From positions 1 through 5,625 of the forward strand of contig DDEP01000173.1 of NCBI GenBank assembly GCA_002336465.1: a stretch of 5,625 nt of DNA, in the 5' to 3' direction. This document shows positions 1 to 5,625 of the stretch, in pieces. The notes beneath the pieces were generated by a model, which saw only the letters and a list, made by a program, of their open reading frames with translations, made no database searches and was not told the DNA's origin. The stretch comes from Pedobacter sp. UBA1951 (lineage in GTDB: Bacteria > Bacteroidota > Bacteroidia > Sphingobacteriales > Sphingobacteriaceae). The position numbers were made by a program, and so were the translations under genes. Every line of letters begins with the position of its first letter. Within the stretch, counting starts at the first letter, position 1.

Positions 1-1
1 T

Positions 2-625
2 ATTCCTGAAGAAGAAGCTTTCCGTCGTTTACAAAAACACATTCATGCAATTTGGAAAGATGCAAATGATAAAGGTGAGCGTTATTTTCCACATGAATAC
101 ATGTATAAAATGCTTTTGAGTGGAGTTTTAGAGCAATATTATGAAATTGATCCTAAAAACTCATGGATGCTGGCTGCGGCAGAGAAAAATCTTCCGATAG
201 TGGTTCCGGGTTGGGAAGACTCAACTATGGGTAACATTTTTGCTTCTTACGTAATCAAAGGAGAGCTTAAAGCTACTACCATGAAAAGTGGTATAGAATA
301 CATGGGATACCTTGCAGATTGGTACGTAAAAAACTCAGAAGGTAAAGGCATAGGTTTCTTCCAAATAGGTGGAGGTATTGCGGGTGATTTCCCTATATGC
401 GTGGTACCGATGCTTTATCAAGATATGGAAATGGAGAATATTCCTTTCTGGAGTTATTTCTGCCAAATATCAGACTCTACTACTTCATATGGTTCATACT
501 CAGGGGCTGTGCCTAATGAGAAGATTACATGGGGTAAATTAGATATTAATACACCTAAGTTTATTGTAGAATCAGATGCTACGATTGTGGCTCCTTTGAT
601 TTTTGCATGGATATTGAAACAATAA
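2..625 (+). CDS. Deoxyhypusine synthase-family protein, 3' part (5' end outside window)
   Basis: The reading frame is open from the left edge, so the ATG at 101 is internal; 207 residues are visible. The family transfers the aminobutyl group of spermidine, using NAD, to a lysine of eIF5A in eukaryotes and archaea or to putrescine in homospermidine synthases. The C-terminal signature is clear: GGG (visible residues 123-125), a GSxSGAxPxE stretch, then WGK with the presumed catalytic Lys at nt 536-538 (human Lys329), and SDAT (Asp at 575-577, matching an NAD-contacting Asp). Family length is roughly 320-370 aa, so about 115-160 residues are missing. Several active-site residues of true deoxyhypusine synthase are replaced: the KHH after GGG reads GDF, and the second Asp of the DGSLGD motif is Asn. 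Bacteria generally lack eIF5A, so a cytosolic role on a small polyamine is more likely than protein modification. Family assignment is firm; substrate is unknown. The gene is separated from the act operon by 256 bp. Confidence 0.86.
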   Translation: MPEEEAFRRLQKHIHAIWKDANDKGERYFPHEYMYKMLLSGVLEQYYEIDPKNSWMLAAAEKNLPIVVPGWEDSTMGNIFASYVIKGELKATTMKSGIEYMGYLADWYVKNSEGKGIGFFQIGGGIAGDFPICVVPMLYQDMEMENIPFWSYFCQISDSTTSYGSYSGAVPNEKITWGKLDINTPKFIVESDATIVAPLIFAWILKQ

Positions 626-672
626 TCAAGATATCAAAACCTTTATTTGGTAATAGCTAGAAAATAACGGGT

Positions 673-719
673 AATTGTTGGGCTGAAATAATGCTTAGAT
701 ACCTTTAAAGCTAACAATT
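673..719 (+). repeat. Imperfect inverted repeat downstream of the deoxyhypusine synthase-like gene
   Basis: AATTGTT (673-679) pairs with AACAATT (713-719). After one bulged G (680), GGCT (681-684) pairs with AGCT (709-712) through one G-U pair. This gives an 11-bp stem with a 24-nt loop. It lies 48 nt after the stop codon, where a terminator would fit. However, the stem is AT-rich, the loop is long and no T-run follows, so it would be a weak intrinsic terminator at best. It may instead stabilise the mRNA 3' end or be chance in AT-rich DNA. Confidence 0.25.
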
Positions 720-771
720 CTAATTAATTTAGAATGATTATAAATTGTATTTCACTGTCATTAATGTGTCA

Positions 772-798
772 TTGATAACTTAATAAAGATTACTTTTG
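772..798 (+). promoter_or_regulatory. Candidate Bacteroidota promoter for the act operon
   Basis: TACTTTTG at 791-798 fits the Bacteroidota -7 consensus TAnnTTTG exactly. TTG at 772-774 can serve as the -33 element, with a 16-nt spacer that is slightly shorter than usual. Transcription would start near 803-806, leaving a 5' leader of about 75-80 nt before the actA ATG at 882. A second match to the -7 consensus, TATTTTTG at 805-812, has no suitable -33 element at the right distance. AT-rich DNA yields such boxes by chance, so the placement rests mainly on its position upstream of the first act gene. Confidence 0.45.
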
Positions 799-881
799 TC
801 CAAATATTTTTGAGTGGTAAACCGATGGAAAACCGTTCAGAATAAAAAAATTATTTCAAATTATAGCATAAAATACTCATT

Positions 882-2174
882 ATGAGAAATATCTCATTAG
901 GATTTAAAAAGTTTAGAAAGTCGGCCATGATCTTGGCGGCGCTATCTTTTTTTATTGTAACTGTATCAAAAGCGCAGGATGTAGCGGAGGGTAAGACATT
1001 ATTTACAGCAAAATGTAAATCTTGTCACGCGTTAGATCATGATTTAACAGGTCCGGCTTTAACGCCAAAAGTTAATGAACTAGATGAAGCTTTCTTAATT
1101 GCGTGGATTAGAGACAACGTATCATTAAGAGCTTCGGGTAACAAACAAGCTATAGAAGCAGCAAAATTTTCTCCTTCTGAGATGACCACTTTCCCTAACT
1201 TAAGTGATGATCAAATTAAGAGCATCATTGCTTATGCTAAAGTAGGTGAACCTAAGAAAGAAGCTGCTGCTGGTGGTGCTGCTGTAAAAGATGAAGGTGC
1301 TTCGGGCCTTTCTATCGTGGGTATCATCGCTATTATTGTTCTGTCAATAGTTGTATTAGTTGTATTAGGAAGAGCAATTAAAGTTTTAGAGCGCTTAATT
1401 CTTGAGAAACAAGGTATTGAGGTTGCTGAAGAAGAAAACGTATCTTTAGTAACAGGTGTTAAAGGTCTGTTCAAAAACAAGAAATTTGTTTTCTTTACCG
1501 TATTGTGCCTTGTGATCGTTTTAGGTTCATTCGGTTGGATGGGCATGTGGGATACTGGTGTTCATACTGGTTACCAACCAACACAGCCAATTAAATTCTC
1601 TCACGAATTGCACGCAGGTATCAACCAGATTGACTGTCAATACTGTCACTCAGGTGCGTTTAAATCTAAAAATGCTACTATCCCATCTTTAAACGTTTGT
1701 ATGAACTGTCATAAAAACGTTCAGGCTAGAACTGAAGATGGACAGATTTCTCCAGAAATCCAGAAAATCTATAATGCTTTAGGATATGATGCCGATAAGC
1801 AGACTTATGACAAGACTAAAGAGAAACCAATTGAGTGGGTTCGTGTTCACAACTTGCCAGATTTTGCTTATTTCAACCACTCGCAACACGTTGTAGTTGG
1901 AGAAGAGGCTATACGTAAAGAAAAAGGCTTAAAACCTACAGATCCTGTATGTTTTGCTTGTCACGGTCCGGTTAACACAATGGAAGAGATTTATCAATAT
2001 TCTCCATTAACCATGAAATGGTGTATCAACTGCCACAAAGAAGCTGATATTTCTAACAAGAAAAACGATGCATTTTATGCTAACGTAATTGCTGCTCACG
2101 AAAAAATCAAAAAAGGTGAGAAAATTACCCCAGCAATGTTAGGTGGTTTAGAGTGTGGTAAGTGTCACTATTAA
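882..2174 (+). CDS. actA: Alternative complex III subunit ActA, membrane-bound hexaheme-type cytochrome c
   Basis: This is the multiheme cytochrome c subunit of alternative complex III, which carries electrons from the ActB Fe-S clusters toward cytochrome c or a terminal oxidase on the periplasmic side. The 430 aa run in this order: a signal peptide (about 1-31, likely cut after SKA); a class I monoheme domain (CKSCH 45-49, probable Met ligand M101 in a typical MTTFPNLSDDQI context); an Ala/Gly-rich linker (about 124-141); a membrane helix (142-163); a charged 37-residue loop; a second helix (201-220); and a pentaheme domain with CxxCH at 252, 273, 357, 381 and 425. The last motif ends one residue before the C-terminus, as in ActA proteins. 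Candidate distal heme ligands include H241, H244, H333 and H336. The ATG at 882 is chosen because it gives a complete signal peptide; no Shine-Dalgarno precedes it, as is usual in this phylum. It is the first gene of the act operon, 46 bp before actB. The Rhodothermus ActA is described as pentaheme, so the fused monoheme domain is notable. Confidence 0.94.
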   Translation: MRNISLGFKKFRKSAMILAALSFFIVTVSKAQDVAEGKTLFTAKCKSCHALDHDLTGPALTPKVNELDEAFLIAWIRDNVSLRASGNKQAIEAAKFSPSEMTTFPNLSDDQIKSIIAYAKVGEPKKEAAAGGAAVKDEGASGLSIVGIIAIIVLSIVVLVVLGRAIKVLERLILEKQGIEVAEEENVSLVTGVKGLFKNKKFVFFTVLCLVIVLGSFGWMGMWDTGVHTGYQPTQPIKFSHELHAGINQIDCQYCHSGAFKSKNATIPSLNVCMNCHKNVQARTEDGQISPEIQKIYNALGYDADKQTYDKTKEKPIEWVRVHNLPDFAYFNHSQHVVVGEEAIRKEKGLKPTDPVCFACHGPVNTMEEIYQYSPLTMKWCINCHKEADISNKKNDAFYANVIAAHEKIKKGEKITPAMLGGLECGKCHY

Positions 2175-2220
2175 TAAAGAGTTTAGTTAAGAACGTTCGA
2201 TAAACAGTAATATAGCTTAA

Positions 2221-5200
2221 ATGGAAAGCAATAAGAAATACTGGAAAGGCTTAGAGGAGTTAAATAAAACTCCAGAGTTTCTTGAAAATAACAAGAATGA
2301 ATTTGCTGAGCCGCTTCCAATAGAAGATGTTTTAAGTGAAGCAGGACTAAGTACGGTAACCCCACGTCGCGACTTTTTAAAGGCGTTAGGCTTTGGTTTA
2401 GGTGCTGTAACTTTGGCTGCCTGTCAAAAAGCACCGGTACATAAATCAATTCCTTACTTAATTAGACCGGAAGAGGTTGTGCCGGGTATCCCGAACTATT
2501 ATGTTTCTACCTTTAAAGGTAACAGCGTTTTAGTTAAAACCGTAGTTGGGCGTCCTATTAAAATTGAAGCGAACCCTAAAGCGGGTACCTTTAATTGTGG
2601 TACAGATGCACAAGCACAAGCTTCAGTTTTAGATTTGTATGATGTTTCTAAGCTGAAAAATCCTCTTTTAAAGAAAGAAGATACAACTTGGGCTAAGCTG
2701 GATGATTATGTTAAAGGTGAACTGAACAAGGTACAGGCTGCAGGTAAAAAAATCCGTATCGTATCTTCAAGTTTAAACAGTCCTTCGGCTAAATCTGTAA
2801 TCGCTGATTTTGCAGCTAAATATCCAACTGCAAAACATATACAATACGATCCAGTTTCATATACAGGTATTATTAAAGCAAACGAAAATAGCTTTGGTAA
2901 AGCTGTATTGCCTAAATATAACTTTGATAAAGCAGATCTTATCGTAAGTTTTGCTGCTGATTTCTTAGGGACTTGGATCAGTGGCGAAGAATTTACTGCA
3001 CAGTATATTTCTAACAGAAATTATAAGTCTTTAGAAAAAGGTAAAATGTCTCGTCATTTCCAGTTCGAAACTGGTATGAGTTTAACAGGTACCAACGCCG
3101 ATACGCGTGTTACGGTTAAATTATCAGAGCAAGGACCTGCTTTAATTGCGCTTTATAACGCAATTACAGGAAACAATTTACCAAGTGCAGGTTTGCCAAA
3201 CAATACTACAGCAGATAAAGCCATTAAATTGGTTGCTAAAGAGCTTACCCAGAACAAAGGTAAAGCAGTTGTAGTTTGCGGTTCTAATGATGTTTCTACA
3301 CAAACATTAGTAAATGCCATTAACGTTGCTATAGGTAGCTATGGTACTACTATTGATATAGATAACGCTTGCAAACGTTATGAAGGTAATGATGCCGAGT
3401 TTGCAGAGTTGATCAATGAAATGAACAGAGGGGAAGTAGGTGCTGTATTCTTTATGGATGCAAATCCTTCTTATGACGCTGTTAATACTAAGGCATTTAA
3501 TGAGGCTTTAGCTAAAGTTGGCTTAAAAGTTTCTTTTGCAGATAGAGAAGATGAAACGGCCGAAAACTGTGATGTTGTTGCGATTACCCCTCACTATTTA
3601 GAATCGTGGGGTGATGCCAATACTTACGAAGGTTATTACTCAATCGTACAACCAACCATCAATCCGGTATTCAATTCACGTCAAGCAGAGCAAAGCTTAT
3701 TAACTTGGTCTGATGCTCCGGTACAAGATTACTACCAGTATGTACGTAGCAACTGGGAGAAAAATATTTTACCGGGAACAGGTAAATCATGGAATGATCT
3801 ATTGCAAGATGGATTGGTAACCAAAGCTCCTAAAACGGCTTCTTCTTATGGCTTTAGTTTAGCTTTAGATGCAGTAGTTTCTTCTATTGCTGCAAGCAGT
3901 AAAGCTTTACAAAAAGATATCGAGTTATTGGTTTACGAAAATATACCAATGCGTGATGGTAAATTGGCTAACAATGCTTTCTTACAAGAATTGCCAGATC
4001 CAGTATCTAAAGTAACTTGGGATAACTACTTGGCTTTATCTCCTAAACAGGCAGATAAATTAGGCTACAAAGAGTTTGATTTAGTTTCTGTTAAAGGAGC
4101 AAACGGATACGAAGTTATTCTTCCGGTATTGATCCAACCTGGACAGGCTATGGGAACTGCAGCTATAGCTTTAGGTTATGGCCGAACCAAAACTGGTAAA
4201 GCAGGTAATAATGTAGGTAAAAATGCTTATCCATTTGTAAGTTTTACAAACGGAACCTTACAATATGCTACTACGGCTACTTTAGCTTCGGCAGGTGGCA
4301 GAGAAGAGTTGGCACAAACCCAAACACACTACTCTTTTGAAGGAAGAAACGTAATTCGCGAAGCTTCTTTCAAAGACTATCAAAAAGATCCAGCAGCAGG
4401 TTCAGGTAATCACCACAAACATAAAGTTTATGACCTGTGGACTACTGATAATTATGAGCCATTGGGCAACAACTGGGTAATGGCAATTGATTTAAATGCT
4501 TGTACTGGTTGTGGTTCTTGTATTGTTGCTTGTAACGTAGAAAACAATATCCCTGTTGTAGGTAAAGACGAAGTTCGTCGTCGTAGAGAGATGCACTGGT
4601 TGCGTATTGACCGTTATTACAGCTTTAATGATGAGAAAACAGGCCATGACGTAAGTAAGGAGGCAGAGATTGCTAAAATGGATAACTTGGATAATGTATC
4701 TGTGGTACACCAACCAATGTTATGTCAACACTGTGATCATGCACCATGTGAAACTGTATGTCCGGTATTAGCAACTGTACACTCATCAGATGGTTTAAAC
4801 CATATGGCTTATAACCGTTGCGTAGGTACCCGTTATTGTGCAAACAACTGTCCATACAAAGTGCGTCGTTTTAACTGGTTTAACTACTGGAACGACTCTC
4901 GTTTCGATAATTATTTAAATAATGAATTTACACAGTTAGTGTTAAATCCTGATGTAACTACTCGTTCAAGAGGTGTTATGGAGAAATGCTCAATGTGTAT
5001 TCAGCGTATCCAAGCAGGTAAATTAGCTGCAAAAATGGAGAAACGTGCACTAAAAGATGGTGATATTAAAATGGCTTGTCAACAAGCTTGTTCGGCAAAT
5101 GCAATCATCTTCGGAGATAAGAACGATCCTAACTCAGAAGTATCGAAAGCATTACGCAGTGAACGTACATACTATGTTTTAGAGGAAATCAATGTAGAAC

Positions 5201-5265
5201 CAGGAATTGGCTACATGACAAAAATTAGAAATATCGATTCAGAAACAAAAGAAGTGCACGCTTAA
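2221..5265 (+). CDS. actB: Alternative complex III subunit ActB, molybdopterin-oxidoreductase-like/Fe-S fusion
   Basis: This is the 1014-aa periplasmic electron-transfer subunit of alternative complex III. Residues 1-48 contain YWKGLEEL, typical of the extended Tat-signal family. Then come Tat motif RRDFLK (49-54), a hydrophobic stretch and lipobox LAAC with C68, so Tat export and lipid anchoring are likely. Residues about 75-700 resemble molybdopterin oxidoreductases but lack the usual N-terminal 4Fe-4S cysteine motif; ACIII studies find no Mo cofactor here. After a His-rich linker (HHKHK, 731-735) comes an Fe-S domain (about 750-1000) with four cysteine groups: C761/764/767/771, C835/838/843/847, C867/873/877 and C923/926/953/957. 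These 15 cysteines suit three 4Fe-4S clusters and one 3Fe-4S cluster, with T870 replacing the missing cysteine. The start at 2221 is supported by the conserved extension; the next in-frame Met is residue 276. No Shine-Dalgarno is visible. The gene lies 46 bp after actA and 26 bp before actC, in the same operon. Confidence 0.96.
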   Translation: MESNKKYWKGLEELNKTPEFLENNKNEFAEPLPIEDVLSEAGLSTVTPRRDFLKALGFGLGAVTLAACQKAPVHKSIPYLIRPEEVVPGIPNYYVSTFKGNSVLVKTVVGRPIKIEANPKAGTFNCGTDAQAQASVLDLYDVSKLKNPLLKKEDTTWAKLDDYVKGELNKVQAAGKKIRIVSSSLNSPSAKSVIADFAAKYPTAKHIQYDPVSYTGIIKANENSFGKAVLPKYNFDKADLIVSFAADFLGTWISGEEFTAQYISNRNYKSLEKGKMSRHFQFETGMSLTGTNADTRVTVKLSEQGPALIALYNAITGNNLPSAGLPNNTTADKAIKLVAKELTQNKGKAVVVCGSNDVSTQTLVNAINVAIGSYGTTIDIDNACKRYEGNDAEFAELINEMNRGEVGAVFFMDANPSYDAVNTKAFNEALAKVGLKVSFADREDETAENCDVVAITPHYLESWGDANTYEGYYSIVQPTINPVFNSRQAEQSLLTWSDAPVQDYYQYVRSNWEKNILPGTGKSWNDLLQDGLVTKAPKTASSYGFSLALDAVVSSIAASSKALQKDIELLVYENIPMRDGKLANNAFLQELPDPVSKVTWDNYLALSPKQADKLGYKEFDLVSVKGANGYEVILPVLIQPGQAMGTAAIALGYGRTKTGKAGNNVGKNAYPFVSFTNGTLQYATTATLASAGGREELAQTQTHYSFEGRNVIREASFKDYQKDPAAGSGNHHKHKVYDLWTTDNYEPLGNNWVMAIDLNACTGCGSCIVACNVENNIPVVGKDEVRRRREMHWLRIDRYYSFNDEKTGHDVSKEAEIAKMDNLDNVSVVHQPMLCQHCDHAPCETVCPVLATVHSSDGLNHMAYNRCVGTRYCANNCPYKVRRFNWFNYWNDSRFDNYLNNEFTQLVLNPDVTTRSRGVMEKCSMCIQRIQAGKLAAKMEKRALKDGDIKMACQQACSANAIIFGDKNDPNSEVSKALRSERTYYVLEEINVEPGIGYMTKIRNIDSETKEVHA

Positions 5266-5291
5266 CAGCTGTATTTAGAGTATAAATTATT

Positions 5292-5625
5292 ATGTCAGGA
5301 CATAACGAATCAATTTTAAGAGAACCATTAATTACCGGCAAGAATATCACGTATGCGCAAATTACGGATGAGATTTTGTTGCCAGTAGAGAATAAACCTA
5401 ACAGAGCATGGTGGATTGGTTTCATCGTTTCGCTTTGTGGTGCTTCACTTTGGGTGTTTGCTGTTAGTTATACTTTCTGGACCGGTATTGGTGCTTGGGG
5501 TTTAAATAAAACAGTAGGTTGGGCTTGGGATATCACCGGTTTCGTGTGGTGGGTAGGTATCGGTCACGCCGGAACGCTGATTTCTGCGGTATTATTACTT
5601 TTCCGTCAGAACTGGCGTAACTCCA
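5292..5625 (+). CDS. actC: Alternative complex III subunit ActC, NrfD/PsrC-like quinol-binding membrane protein (5' part)
   Basis: The first 111 codons of the integral membrane subunit are visible; the right edge cuts the gene, and full-length family members are roughly 450-480 aa. NrfD/PsrC-like subunits bind quinol in the membrane and hand electrons to the Fe-S partner, here ActB. A polar N-terminal segment (1-37, including REPLITG) precedes a first helix (about 38-63, WWIGFIVSLCGASLW). A second helix follows (about 82-104), containing WD (79-80) and GHAGTLISA with H92 at nt 5565-5567. This Trp/His-rich pattern is characteristic of ActC, and conserved His and Asp residues of this subunit are proposed to act at the quinol site. 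The ATG at 5292 is the first in-frame start after actB, 26 bp downstream of its stop, with no Shine-Dalgarno. Identity rests on both these motifs and the actA-actB-actC order. Confidence 0.93.
   Translation, partial: MSGHNESILREPLITGKNITYAQITDEILLPVENKPNRAWWIGFIVSLCGASLWVFAVSYTFWTGIGAWGLNKTVGWAWDITGFVWWVGIGHAGTLISAVLLLFRQNWRNS

Noticed and set aside
101..103. ATG as the start of the deoxyhypusine synthase-like gene
   Set aside because: The frame is open to the left edge without a stop and the upstream residues look coding; starting here would remove half of the expected protein.
805..812. TATTTTTG as a second -7 promoter box
   Set aside because: It fits TAnnTTTG, but no TTG or TTTG lies at the expected distance upstream; the box at 791-798 is better supported.
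825..845. Six-codon micro-ORF in the actA leader (ATG at 825, stop at 843)
   Set aside because: Such short frames are expected by chance; it shows no run of regulatory codons, attenuator hairpin or ribosome-binding signal.
1260..1302. GCT/GGT-rich stretch in actA as a possible microsatellite or slippage site
   Set aside because: It encodes an ordinary Ala/Gly-rich linker between the monoheme domain and the membrane helix; the repeat units are short and irregular.
1232..1546. Antisense open frame of 104 codons inside actA
   Set aside because: It lies opposite a clearly coding region rich in conserved heme and membrane features; its translation is low-complexity Thr/Pro/Ala-rich and has no recognisable domain.
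2183..2449. Antisense open frame of 88 codons over the actA-actB spacer and start of actB
   Set aside because: It overlaps the conserved Tat signal region of actB on the other strand, and its Leu/Ser/Tyr-rich product looks like a shadow of AT-rich coding sequence.
5225..5425. Antisense open frame of 66 codons spanning the actB end and actC start
   Set aside because: It covers the conserved start of actC on the opposite strand and shows no domain or promoter signal of its own.

Overview
The window comes from a Bacteroidota genome, most likely Sphingobacteriaceae (Pedobacter-like). Four things suggest this: AT-rich DNA, no Shine-Dalgarno sequence before any of the three visible start codons, a TAnnTTTG-type promoter box, and an alternative complex III (ACIII, act) operon headed by a long multiheme ActA and a fused ActB. 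The genus is an inference; the phylum is fairly secure.

Layout, all genes on the + strand. (1) Positions 2-625 hold the 3' part of a deoxyhypusine synthase-family gene, cut by the left edge. (2) Positions 626-881 are a 256-bp AT-rich intergenic region. It holds an imperfect inverted repeat just after the upstream gene (673-719) and a plausible Bacteroidota promoter (772-798), preceded by a short direct repeat. (3) Positions 882-2174 encode ActA, a membrane-anchored cytochrome c with six CxxCH heme motifs. (4) Positions 2221-5265 encode ActB, a fusion of a molybdopterin-oxidoreductase-like domain and an iron-sulfur domain, with an extended Tat signal and a lipobox. (5) From 5292 to the right edge is the start of ActC, the NrfD-like membrane quinol-binding subunit.

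The act genes are separated by 46 and 26 bp with no terminator between them, so they read as one operon that continues beyond the window (actD, actE and actF are expected, often followed by cytochrome oxidase genes). Together they form the quinol:cytochrome c oxidoreductase that replaces the bc1 complex. ActC oxidises quinol in the membrane, electrons pass through the Fe-S clusters of ActB and the hemes of ActA, and then go to a terminal oxidase. The upstream gene is functionally separate and probably belongs to polyamine metabolism.

I see no mobile element, CRISPR array, RNA gene or wholly new system. The points most worth a second look are the active-site substitutions in the deoxyhypusine synthase-like protein and the additional monoheme domain and membrane hairpin of ActA.
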